The notes: a model not told the origin generated them from the letters alone. A stretch of DNA of 13,842 bases from Actinobacteria bacterium 13_2_20CM_68_14 (GCA_001914705.1 MNDB01000065.1:1-13842), one strand, 5' to 3'. Shown: positions 1 to 6,986, counted from the first letter of the stretch. Translations and numbers: made by a program.

Positions 1-1
1 G

Positions 2-817
2 CAAGTGGATCCAGGCGCGCGCTCGACTCCGCTGCACATGGAGGGCAGTGAGGAGGAGGTCTTCTTCGTGCTCGACGGCTCAGGCCTCTCGTGGCAGGAC
101 GACGGCGACGGCGAGACGACCTACGAGATTCGAGCCGGCGATTGCCTCGTCCATCTCGCGGGCGCCGAGGCGCACTCGGTCGTTGCGGGCCCGGAGGGGA
201 TCGACTATCTCGCCTTCGGCACGCGCGCGACGGCGGAGTACGCGCTCTTCCCCCGCCTGAAGGCGGGCCGCATCGGGATGCTCTGGGCGGACATGATCGC
301 GACGCACCAGTGGACGCAGGAGCTTGCGCTCGGCGATCCCGAGCTGCCGGAGCCAAGCCCCCGCCCGCAGCGGATCGTCAACATCGACGAGCTCGAGGAT
401 GAGGACTGGGGCCGTGGAGACGTGCTCGTCCACAACCGCGACCTCGGAATCGCCGCGGGCTCGGTGCTCACCGGGATCAACTACAACCGGATCGAGCCGG
501 GCATGCTCAGCGCTCCGCCGCACTGCCATTCCGTCGAAGAGGAGATCTTCGTGATCCTCGACGGCACGGGAACGGCTCTTCTCGGCGATGAAGAGCACTC
601 TCTGCGTCGCGGTCACGTTGTCGCCCGTCCTGCCGCGACCCGGATTCCGCACGCTTTCCGGGCCGGCGAGGGCGGGTTGACGATGCTCGCCTACGGCACG
701 CGCGACCGCGGCGCCGACATCGTCTACTACCCGCGCTCGAACAAGACCTACTTCCGCGGCGTCGGCGTGATGATCAGAGCGGAATCGCTCGATTACTGGG
801 ATGGCGAGGAGGACTAG
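2..817 (+). CDS. Two-domain cupin protein, 5'-truncated by the window edge
   Basis: The frame is open to the first base, and a GTG at position 5 sits directly in front of a cupin core, so the real start probably lies upstream. Two cupin barrels are visible. The C-terminal one has an intact metal motif: PHCHSVEEE (about positions 515-545), a following ILDG turn, and a second-motif His in RIPHAF. The N-terminal one reads LHMEGSEEEVFFVLDG, so the usual HxH is HxE here; its later EAHSV His is present. Bicupins include dioxygenases, decarboxylases, isomerases and binding proteins, and nothing here selects among them. No signal peptide can be judged without the N-terminus. The histidine kinase gene follows after 28 nt if its ATG at 846 is used. 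Function beyond 'cupin, probably one metal site in domain 2' is unknown. Confidence 0.85.
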   Translation, partial: QVDPGARSTPLHMEGSEEEVFFVLDGSGLSWQDDGDGETTYEIRAGDCLVHLAGAEAHSVVAGPEGIDYLAFGTRATAEYALFPRLKAGRIGMLWADMIATHQWTQELALGDPELPEPSPRPQRIVNIDELEDEDWGRGDVLVHNRDLGIAAGSVLTGINYNRIEPGMLSAPPHCHSVEEEIFVILDGTGTALLGDEEHSLRRGHVVARPAATRIPHAFRAGEGGLTMLAYGTRDRGADIVYYPRSNKTYFRGVGVMIRAESLDYWDGEED

Positions 818-829
818 GCAGGCTCGGAG

Positions 830-835
830 TAAAGT
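830..835 (+). promoter_or_regulatory. Possible -10 box for the histidine kinase gene
   Basis: TAAAGT fits the actinobacterial -10 pattern TANNNT and lies 10 nt before the ATG at 846, just after the cupin stop codon. It suggests the kinase can be transcribed separately and supports the 846 start. There is no clear -35 hexamer. Confidence 0.35.
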
Positions 836-845
836 AAGTGCCGAA

Positions 846-2033
846 ATGAGCGAGCTGCGGCCAGGGCTCGCCGCCGTCCGCGACCTAGCGCGGTCTGCCC
901 AGGGAGTCCGAGAAGCCGGCGAGTTGCTGGACCGGATCTGCGCGAGCGTGGCCGAGACCTTCGGCTTCGGGCGAGCGGGAATCTCACGCCTCCGCCCGGA
1001 GACGGACAAGCTCGAGTTGCTTGCTACACACGGCATCTCGGCTCAGGAGGTGAGACAGCTCTCGTCGAGCCTCGACGACTGGCGGATCTTCAAGCGGGCG
1101 CTCGAGACGCGCGACCTCGTCTTCATCGAGGACGTCTCCGCCGAGCACGGCCTGCCGCCCGGGGTCGCGGAGGCCTACGGCGTCCGCGGGGTGCTCGTCC
1201 TGCCGTTGCTGAGCCAAGACCGGTGCATCGGCTTCCTGACCGCCGACCACGGCGGCGAGCCGTTCGAGCTCGACTCGAGCGCTGCGGAGCTGCTGCGCAC
1301 GATCGGCGCCCTGGTGGCGTCGTTCCTCGAGGGCGCTCTCGCGCAGGAGGAGCTTCGGCGGCTCGACGAGCTGAAGACGAACTTCATCGCGCTCGCCTCG
1401 CATGAGCTACGAACTCCCGCCGCCGTCATCTACGGCATCAGCTCGACCCTTCAACTGCGGGGTCGCGAGCTTGACGAGGAGCAGATCGCCGATCTTCGGC
1501 GCGCCCTCTACGACCAGAGCGACCGCTTGCGCCGGCTCGTCGACCAACTGCTCGACCTCTCGCGGCTGGAGGCGAAGGCGATTCGGATTCGCCCAGAGCC
1601 GATTCGCGTCCGGAGCCGCGTCGAGGAGCTCGTGGCTTCGCTCGTGCCCGACCGGGCGGCGTCGATCGAGCTGATCGTGTCGGCCGAGCTCGAGGCAGTC
1701 TCCGATCTCGACGCGTTCGACCGGATCGTCTCGAACCTGATCACGAATGCATTTCGCTACGGCGATCCCCCGGTGAAGATCCAGGCCGAGCGGCAGGACC
1801 GGCATTTCAGGCTCGCAGTCGAGGACAGTGGCAGCGGCGTCAATCCCGAATTCGTGCCGCAGTTGTTCGAGCGCTTCACCCGCAGCGAGGAGTCCAAAAA
1901 GAACGCCGAGGGCGCCGGACTCGGCCTCTCGATTGCGCAGTCATTTGCCAGGGCGCAAGGCGGCGATTTGATCTACAAGCCGATCGAGCCGACCGGTGCA
2001 CGCTTCGAGCTCGTCCTCCCATACCCTAATTAG
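846..2033 (+). CDS. Orphan soluble GAF-domain sensor histidine kinase
   Basis: This is a cytoplasmic two-component sensor kinase of 395 residues from ATG 846. An in-frame ATG at 801 would add 15 basic residues and overlap the cupin gene by 17 nt; I prefer 846 because a TANNNT box precedes it. Residues about 20-165 form a GAF-like sensory domain (AYGVRGVLVLPLL, then GFLTADHGG). The HisKA dimerisation helix contains FIALASHELRTP with phospho-acceptor His186. The ATPase domain has the N box NLITNAFRYG (Asn301), G1 box EDSGSGV (326-332), an F box in LFERF, and G2 box GAGLGLSI (356-363). No transmembrane segment is seen, so the signal should be intracellular: a small molecule, light or redox via the GAF domain. 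No response regulator lies in the window. The parA-ftsZ genes are next downstream, but a promoter-like region of about 60-130 bp separates them, so a shared role is only a possibility. Confidence 0.9.
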   Translation: MSELRPGLAAVRDLARSAQGVREAGELLDRICASVAETFGFGRAGISRLRPETDKLELLATHGISAQEVRQLSSSLDDWRIFKRALETRDLVFIEDVSAEHGLPPGVAEAYGVRGVLVLPLLSQDRCIGFLTADHGGEPFELDSSAAELLRTIGALVASFLEGALAQEELRRLDELKTNFIALASHELRTPAAVIYGISSTLQLRGRELDEEQIADLRRALYDQSDRLRRLVDQLLDLSRLEAKAIRIRPEPIRVRSRVEELVASLVPDRAASIELIVSAELEAVSDLDAFDRIVSNLITNAFRYGDPPVKIQAERQDRHFRLAVEDSGSGVNPEFVPQLFERFTRSEESKKNAEGAGLGLSIAQSFARAQGGDLIYKPIEPTGARFELVLPYPN

Positions 2034-2034
2034 C

Positions 2035-2078
2035 AAAAAAAAGCCTGCATTTTCCCGGATAAAGGGTTCGGCTACTAT
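2035..2078 (+). promoter_or_regulatory. Putative promoter of the parA-ftsZ unit
   Basis: TACTAT at 2073-2078 resembles a -10 box. A weak -35 candidate TTTTCC lies at 2050-2055 with a 17-bp spacer. A run of eight A at 2035-2042 would sit near -50 to -43 from a start site around 2085, the usual place of an UP element. The run is conspicuous because the surroundings are GC-rich. Assigned by eye. Confidence 0.45.
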
Positions 2079-2100
2079 CAGACGAAAGAAAGGGTCTGAT
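2077..2100. promoter_or_regulatory. Inverted repeat overlapping the -10 box, operator-like
   Basis: ATCAGAC (2077-2083) and GTCTGAT (2094-2100) are perfect 7-bp arms around a purine-rich 10-nt centre. The left arm overlaps the last bases of TACTAT and the right arm reaches the ATG at 2099. With transcription starting near 2085 the left arm would not be in the RNA, so a protein-binding site on DNA is more likely than an mRNA hairpin. The position suits a repressor of parA-ftsZ. The regulator is unknown. Confidence 0.45.
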
Positions 2101-2932
2101 GGGGCTGGCACGCCTGCTTCCGCGACCGGGAACCCGGGACGACATCTCGAAAGGAGCCACTCTGGGGAGGGTCATCGCCTTCGCCAACCAAAAGGGCGGC
2201 GTCGCCAAGACGACGACGGCGCTGAATCTGGGTGTCGCCTTCTCCGAGCAGGGAATGAAGGTGCTCCTCGTCGACCTTGATCCGCAGGGCAACCTGACCA
2301 TGAGTCAGGGCCTGAATCCGGACTCGATCGAACGCTCGATGTTCGACGTGCTCGTGCACAGGGTTCCGATCACCGAAGTGGTCCATCACCAGGAGGTCGA
2401 CCTCGCCGTGTCCTCGATCGATCTGGCCGGCGCCGAGCTTGCGCTCTCGAGCATGATCGGCCGCGAGCGGGCGCTCGAGAAAGCGCTCGCGCCGGTGAAG
2501 GACAATTACAACTACGTCCTGATCGACACGCCGCCGTCGCTCGGCCTCTTGACCATCAACGCGCTGGTCGCGTCCAACGGTGTGATCGTGCCGGTGCAGT
2601 GCGAGTACCTCTCACTGCGCGGCCTCGTCCAGCTCGAGAATACGCTTTCGATGATCCGCGAGAACCTCAATCCCGACGTCGGGATCGAGGGGATCTTGCC
2701 GACAATGTACGACAAGCGCACGCTCCACTCGCGCGAGGCGGTCGAGATCCTGGAGGAGAACTTCGGCGATCTCGTCTTTGGGACGAAGATTCGCAAGACG
2801 ATCCGCTACGCCGAGGCGCCCGTCAAGGGCAGCTCGGTGCTCAAGTACGACCCCACAGGTAGCGCCGCCGAGGCCTACCGCAAGCTGGCGAAGGAGGTTC
2901 TCAATGGCGCGGCGCCGCGCGAGCATGCGTGA
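2099..2932 (+). CDS. ParA/Soj-family ATPase coupled to ftsZ
   Basis: A deviant Walker-type ATPase of the ParA/Soj/MinD superfamily, 277 residues from ATG 2099. The P-loop NQKGGVAKTTT carries signature Lys32 and catalytic Lys37; the residue before Lys37 is Ala, commonly Gly. The Walker A' strand is LLVDLDPQGN (Asp59, Asp61) and the Walker B region is YVLIDTPPSLG (Asp143). Family members form ATP sandwich dimers that bind DNA or membrane and position chromosomes, plasmids or division proteins. No MinD-type amphipathic tail is evident, so DNA binding is likelier. Homologues usually begin close to GRVIAxANQKGG. Here that segment starts at a CTG (2162) with a strong SD before it, so the first 21 residues may not be translated. 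The stop overlaps ftsZ by 29 nt. No parB or parS-like partner was seen, so the cargo is inferred from the neighbour. Confidence 0.92.
   Translation: MGLARLLPRPGTRDDISKGATLGRVIAFANQKGGVAKTTTALNLGVAFSEQGMKVLLVDLDPQGNLTMSQGLNPDSIERSMFDVLVHRVPITEVVHHQEVDLAVSSIDLAGAELALSSMIGRERALEKALAPVKDNYNYVLIDTPPSLGLLTINALVASNGVIVPVQCEYLSLRGLVQLENTLSMIRENLNPDVGIEGILPTMYDKRTLHSREAVEILEENFGDLVFGTKIRKTIRYAEAPVKGSSVLKYDPTGSAAEAYRKLAKEVLNGAAPREHA
2150..2164 (+). promoter_or_regulatory. Strong Shine-Dalgarno in front of an in-frame CTG, alternative parA start
   Basis: AAAGGAG at 2150-2156 is followed after 5 nt by CTG (2162-2164), which would give a protein beginning (M)GRVIAFANQKGG, the usual length of Soj-type N-termini. 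The upstream ATG 2099 has a weaker, closely spaced AAAGGG (2089-2094). A small CCGGG-AA-CCCGG inverted repeat (2126-2137) lies between the two. CTG starts are rare, so both starts remain open. Confidence 0.45.
2891..2897 (+). promoter_or_regulatory. Shine-Dalgarno that fixes the ftsZ start, inside parA
   Basis: AAGGAGG ends 6 nt before ATG 2904. It decides the start against an upstream in-frame start at 2778, which lies in parA coding sequence, and against ATG 2925, which overlaps the parA stop but is too far from this site. It implies translational coupling of the two proteins. Confidence 0.75.
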
Positions 2933-4268
2933 AGGCCCGCTCGCGGAGCTCTTCCGCGCAACCGAGGCCGCGCAGAAGCAGGCGGGGAAGGCCGAACCTG
3001 AGGCCACGCCGCCGCCCGAGGCGATCGAGCCGCAGGAGGAGACGGTCGAGCACGTTCCCGAGTTTGCGCTGGAGCAGGATGAAGCTGCCGTGGCGGCAGT
3101 GCCCGACCCCGAGCCCGAGCCAGTCCTTGAGCCCGAGCCCGAGCCCGAGCGCGCGCCCGAGCCGGTTCGCCTCGAGCCGGTTCCCGAGCCGCCCCCGATG
3201 CTGCAGCCGCTGCCGGAGCAGGCGCCGAGGCTCCACCGTGTGCCTCGCGGCGAGACCGCCGCCTACCTGGCCGTGATCAAGGTAGTCGGAGTCGGCGGCG
3301 CCGGCCTGAACGCAGTCGACCGCATGATCGATGCCGGGCTCGCGCAGGTCGAGTTCATCGCCGTCAACACCGACATTCAGCAGCTGCGGATGAGCGACGC
3401 GCCCGTGAAGATCCACATCGGCCGCGAGCTGACCGAGGGCCTGGGCTCCGGCGCCGATCCCGATCTGGGACGGAGCGCCGCCGAAGAGGCCTACGACCAG
3501 GTCAAGAACGCGCTCCGTGGCTCCGACATGGTCTTCGTCACCGCGGGCGAGGGCGGCGGCACCGGCTCCGGCGCAGCCCCCGTCGTGGCACGGATCGCGC
3601 GCGAGCTCGGTGCACTGACCGTCGGGATCGTGACGACGCCGTTCCGATTCGAGGGCACGCGCCGGCGGGGTACCGCCGAGCAGGGGGTCGAGGAGCTCCG
3701 CCGCAACTGCGACACCGTGATCGTGATCCCGAACGAGCGGCTGCTCGAAGTGCTCGACAAGTCGACCTCGATGCTCGACGCCTTCCGGATCGCGGACGAT
3801 GTGCTCCGCCAGGGCGTCCAGGGAATCTGCGACCTGATCACCCTGCCGGGCCTGATCAATCTGGATTTCGCGGATGTGCGGACGATCATGAAGGAGGCCG
3901 GAACCGCCCTGATGGGAATCGGCTTCTCGACGAGCGAGAACCGTGCGCGCGAGGCGGCCGAGCGGGCGCTCCGCTCACCGCTGATCGACCAGCAGATCCT
4001 GGGCGCCAAGGGCATTTTGCTCTCGATTGCCGGCGGCGACGACCTCTCGCTCTACGAGGTCAACGAGGCGGCCGAGGTGATCCGCTCGGCCTCGACCGAC
4101 GACACGAACATCATCTTCGGCGCCACTGTCGACGAGCGCCTCACCGGTCAGGTCTGGGTAACGGTGATTGCGACAGGCTTCGGCTTCCAGGGCGCACGGC
4201 AGCGTGTCTTCGGCGAGCGCCCGCTGTCCGACGACTCGCTCGAGCCGCCCAGCTTCTTGCAAACCTAG
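2904..4268 (+). CDS. ftsZ: FtsZ-family tubulin-like GTPase with N-terminal acidic Pro/Glu extension
   Basis: A cell-division GTPase homologue of 454 residues. Residues 1-118 are a charged, low-complexity region rich in Glu, Pro and Ala. The GTPase domain begins at about 119 (VIKVVGVGGAGLNAVDRM), has FIAVNTD, and carries the nucleotide signature GGGTGSG at 217-223. The T7 synergy loop NLDFADVRTIM, which completes the neighbour's GTPase site in filaments, is intact, so polymerisation and hydrolysis look possible. The globular core ends near 427 (VIATGFG). Only about 15 residues then separate it from DDSLEPPSFLQT, which resembles the conserved FtsZ tail that binds partners such as FtsA or SepF. 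Most FtsZ proteins have a short N-terminus and a long linker before that tail; here the disorder is in front. There are no dcw-cluster neighbours (murC, ftsQ, sepF), so a second, specialised FtsZ is plausible. It is coupled to parA. Confidence 0.93.
   Translation: MARRRASMREGPLAELFRATEAAQKQAGKAEPEATPPPEAIEPQEETVEHVPEFALEQDEAAVAAVPDPEPEPVLEPEPEPERAPEPVRLEPVPEPPPMLQPLPEQAPRLHRVPRGETAAYLAVIKVVGVGGAGLNAVDRMIDAGLAQVEFIAVNTDIQQLRMSDAPVKIHIGRELTEGLGSGADPDLGRSAAEEAYDQVKNALRGSDMVFVTAGEGGGTGSGAAPVVARIARELGALTVGIVTTPFRFEGTRRRGTAEQGVEELRRNCDTVIVIPNERLLEVLDKSTSMLDAFRIADDVLRQGVQGICDLITLPGLINLDFADVRTIMKEAGTALMGIGFSTSENRAREAAERALRSPLIDQQILGAKGILLSIAGGDDLSLYEVNEAAEVIRSASTDDTNIIFGATVDERLTGQVWVTVIATGFGFQGARQRVFGERPLSDDSLEPPSFLQT
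3101..3196 (+). repeat. In-gene GAGCCC-type repeat encoding a Pro-Glu tract
   Basis: Repeats of the hexamer cccgag/gagccc encode PDPEPEPVLEPEPEPERAP and further PEP units, about residues 67-98 of the FtsZ homologue. Such tracts change length easily by slippage and are expected to be disordered and extended. Confidence 0.8.
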
Positions 4269-4432
4269 GAGGGTTTGGCGAAATAGAATCTGTGCCACCA
4301 GGCCGCGCTGCTCGCTCCGTGGCAGTGTCCTCAGTCGCGCCAATAGCATTGGCTATTGACCCTCCCTGCGTCCTCCCCACGGAACGACCATCGCACCCTG
4401 GTGACGAGCGCCATTCCGCCAAACCCTCCTAG
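4265..4432. mobile_element. MITE-like 168-bp imperfect palindrome at the ftsZ stop codon
   Basis: The ends are perfect 16-bp inverted repeats: CTAGGAGGGTTTGGCG (4265-4280) and its complement (4417-4432), with three of the next four bases also matching. Inner arms continue: CACCAGG (4296-4302) with CCTGGTG (4397-4403), and TCCGTGG (4316-4322) with CCACGGA (4377-4383). The exact centre is a small hairpin, CAATAGC-ATTG-GCTATTG (4341-4358). The outermost CTAG is its own complement, so it may be a 4-bp target duplication around a 160-bp element (4269-4428); CTAG fits the YTAR target of IS5-type transposases, and TA alone would fit others. No protein is encoded. The ftsZ TAG stop lies in the left CTAG. 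A large stem-loop acting as a terminator or RNA structure is the alternative. Confidence 0.65.
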
Positions 4433-4434
4433 CT

Positions 4435-5365
4435 CTGGCTCGACTTCTCCTTCTCTCCTACTTCGAGCCAAAGGACGTGCCGACGCTGCTCGCCGCCGTT
4501 CGACGGGCGCGGCTGCCGGTCGGCGTTCCCGTCTACGTCGGCAGCTACGGCCCGAGCGTACGGGTCGCGCAGGAAGTGGCCACGTTTCCGGAATGTCGCT
4601 ACGCGCCCATGTTTGCGCTCACGAACGAGTGGTACCGGCAGCGCCGGCGGCTGCCGGCCGAGCAGGAGCCGGGTCTCGTGGGGCGTCGAGCTCGGCGCCC
4701 GCTACCGCGACGCCATCCGCGCCGCCGGTGATGCCGGGGCGAAGGTCGACGCGTGGCAGCTCGACGAGATCGTGCCGAGCGCGGCAGCGGCCGCCGCGGG
4801 TGTTCCGATCCGGGAGCTCACGCGCGGCGTCGTACGGGGCCTGGCGATAGGACGGCCCATCCTCGGCGATGTGGCGATGCGCGGTTTTGTCTGGGTCGCG
4901 CAATCGGCTTTCGGAATCGCCCGCCTCGCGATCACTCCTGAGCTGACGACGTTCTGGCGGACGCTCAACCGGGGTGCGCTCGCGTACGTCGGCGAGGAAT
5001 ACCCCCCGTTCGACGGCGACGCGCGCGCGGCTGCCCGAGCCGGTGCGGCCGGGCAACGCGCACTGGCCGCCGGTGGGCCCGTGCGGCGTTCGCTGGCGCG
5101 CAGATATGTGCCCGGCATGACGCCGGGCTACGACCCCGCGCCAAGCCTCGGCGGCAACGTTCACGGCTGGCCCCGCCCACAGGTCAATGCCTGGCGGGCG
5201 GCCTATGTCCAGGAACGAGCTCGCATGGGAGTAGCCGGGTTCGGCGAGTTCAACTTCCGTGGCGGCAACAGCCGGTCGACCGTGATCCACGATGTCTTGA
5301 GTGCGCTCGCCGCTGGGCTCAGCTCGAGCGCGTCTGCGGCTTCCGCGAGCTCAATGAGGGACTAG
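4435..5365 (+). pseudogene. Decayed hypothetical gene: no start, +1 frameshift near 4672
   Basis: Coding sequence with strong GC3 runs in frame 4477 from the edge of the palindrome to about 4672 (VGVPVYVGSYGPS, YAPMFALTNEWYRQRRR). It then continues one base over, from about 4676 to TAG 5363-5365 (WGVELGARYRD, VDAWQLDEIVPS, VGEEYPPF, GNVHGWPRPQVNAWR). Removing one G from the GGG at 4671-4673 joins both parts cleanly as AEQEPVSWGVELGARYRD. No ATG, GTG or TTG with a ribosome site precedes the first part; hydrophobic codons (ALARLLLLS) run back into the 168-bp element, as if the 5' end was lost there. I do not recognise the family. The strand-like hydrophobic stretches and WQLDEI could belong to a hydrolase-like barrel, but that is a guess. 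A sequencing error could explain the frameshift but not the missing start. Confidence 0.65.
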
Positions 5366-6978
5366 CTGCTACAGGTCTGAGGCCGCTGGCCCGCGAAGGC
5401 ATCCAGCGCGCGCCGCGCGTTCACGTGGATGCTCAGCTTCACGGTGCCCGCCGCGGGTATCCGCAGCCGGATCATCGAGTCCTGCCCGGGATCGAGGCAG
5501 CCGGACGAGGCCATCCAGTACGGCGAGTAGCGGATCGCGAGCCGGTACGTGCCCGCCTCGGCCGCTCTGACCGTCACCTGGGTCTCGGTCAAGCTGACCA
5601 CGCTGGCGGGGGCAGGCCCGGTGATCAACGGGCGGGGGGACGGTACGGCGTAGATGCTCACGTGCGGCGTCCTGAGCACCCTCGTCAGCCCCGACTTGCC
5701 GCTCTTTAACAGCTTCGCCTCGTCGCGGGCGCTGTAATCCGGCGGCGCATCGGTGAGGACGACATAGCGGACGCCGAGCGAGCGGAGCCAGCGCAGATAC
5801 GCGCTTCGGCCGAACCCGTCGTCGTTGTAGAGGAGGCGATTCTGGGGGTAGTCGTTCTGGCGGAACCACCCTCTGGCCAGCGGAATGCCGGCGCGAGGCA
5901 GGTAGACGGCGTCCCAGTGGCCGGCCGTGTCGACCGCCTCGACCCGGTAGGACGGACTCAGGTGTCGGTGGAGGTAGGCGATCGCCGGATGCCAGTAGGC
6001 CTGCGCCGAGGCGGGGTCCTGAGACGTGTTGACTAAGCTGAACGCGAGCGGGGTGAGGTTCCAGGAAGCGGCCAGTCCGAGCGAGACGACGGCCACCGGC
6101 AGCGGCCGCCAGTGCCGCAGCGACAACGCCAGGACAGCGACAGGGACTGCGACGTAGCGCAGCCGGTCGACGTTCTCGCCGAGCGACGAGGGAATCGCAA
6201 AGGCCGCCAGGTTGGCGCCGAGATAGAGGACGAACAGCCAGCGCAGCGGGCGAGCGCCCTCGACGCGCCACGTCAGCGCGGCGCCCAGCAGGCAGAACAC
6301 GCAGCCAGCCAGCAGCTCCTCCCACGAGAATGGGTAGCGGCCGCCGTCGGCGAAGAGGCGCCAGAGAACGGCCTCGGTGCCTCCCATTGCGACGATGATC
6401 GCCGCCGGCACGATTAGCTTTCTGCCCTCGCGCCAGCGCCCCACCCCGATCCCGGCGAGCACGAGGGCGAGCAGGAGGAAGGCGAGCGGGCTCGCGGCCG
6501 CGGTCAGCGCCGCGAGCGCGCCGAACTTCCAGCGCGAGCCGGTCTGGAGGGCCCAGATCGCGAGCAGCGCCAAGGCGGCACCGAGTGCGAAAGGAAACGC
6601 GCCGGAGAGGACGACGCCCGCCCAGACGACCGCGAAGGTCCAGCTCGACCACCGCGCCGTCGGTCCCCATTCGCGTCCCAGGACGACGGCGAACGCGAGC
6701 GCGGCAATCGAGACGGTCGCGACGGCGAGCAGCTTGATTCCGATCAGTGCCGCGAGCGGGTAGTAGATGAGGCTGTAGGTGACGAAGCTGTACCGCCCCG
6801 CGTACCAGAAGTTGTTCCAGAGCGCGAAGCCGTGCTGGAGGAAGGCGGTGCGCTGGTAGGCGTGGGCTGCGAAGTCGGTGCCAGGCGGCCCGAGCCAGAC
6901 GAGCAGCGATGCCAGAAACGCGGCGGCCGCTGCGCAGAGAACAGCTTCGCGCGCAAGCGGAGTGGTGCGGGCGTGCAC
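5362..6978 (-). CDS. GT-C-like multi-pass membrane protein, 538 residues
   Basis: GTG start at 6978. A first membrane helix (about 12-30) is followed by the exposed-loop motif GTDFAAHAYQ (Asp35, His39) and FALWNNFWYAGRYSF. This resembles the first loop of GT-C fold glycosyltransferases and the related 'PTPS-related' membrane family, where an Asp in this loop is catalytic. About ten hydrophobic helices follow to about residue 330. After them comes a soluble part with HPAIAYLHRHL and LRSLGVRYVVLTDAP, then a beta-rich C-terminal domain (about 440-538). The expected role is transfer of a sugar from a lipid-phosphate donor outside the membrane; donor and acceptor are unknown. The frame stays open far upstream on this strand (to 8622), but that part is antisense to the GGT gene and is not coding. 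Its stop overlaps the stop of the decayed gene in a shared CTAG. Confidence 0.8.
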   Translation of the reverse strand: MHARTTPLAREAVLCAAAAAFLASLLVWLGPPGTDFAAHAYQRTAFLQHGFALWNNFWYAGRYSFVTYSLIYYPLAALIGIKLLAVATVSIAALAFAVVLGREWGPTARWSSWTFAVVWAGVVLSGAFPFALGAALALLAIWALQTGSRWKFGALAALTAAASPLAFLLLALVLAGIGVGRWREGRKLIVPAAIIVAMGGTEAVLWRLFADGGRYPFSWEELLAGCVFCLLGAALTWRVEGARPLRWLFVLYLGANLAAFAIPSSLGENVDRLRYVAVPVAVLALSLRHWRPLPVAVVSLGLAASWNLTPLAFSLVNTSQDPASAQAYWHPAIAYLHRHLSPSYRVEAVDTAGHWDAVYLPRAGIPLARGWFRQNDYPQNRLLYNDDGFGRSAYLRWLRSLGVRYVVLTDAPPDYSARDEAKLLKSGKSGLTRVLRTPHVSIYAVPSPRPLITGPAPASVVSLTETQVTVRAAEAGTYRLAIRYSPYWMASSGCLDPGQDSMIRLRIPAAGTVKLSIHVNARRALDAFAGQRPQTCSS

Positions 6979-6986
6979 TTCCGCGC

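Noticed and set aside
2034..2055. A8 tract with following T4 as a terminator of the histidine kinase gene
   Set aside because: No stem precedes a T run on the plus strand; the A tract is better placed as an UP-like element of the next promoter.
2778..2903. Upstream in-frame start for ftsZ
   Set aside because: The added 42 residues are a shifted reading of parA coding sequence; a strong Shine-Dalgarno points to ATG 2904.
4356..4850. Plus-strand open frame across the right half of the palindrome
   Set aside because: Ser/Arg/Ala-rich translation in a third frame, overlapping the better supported coding frame of the decayed gene.
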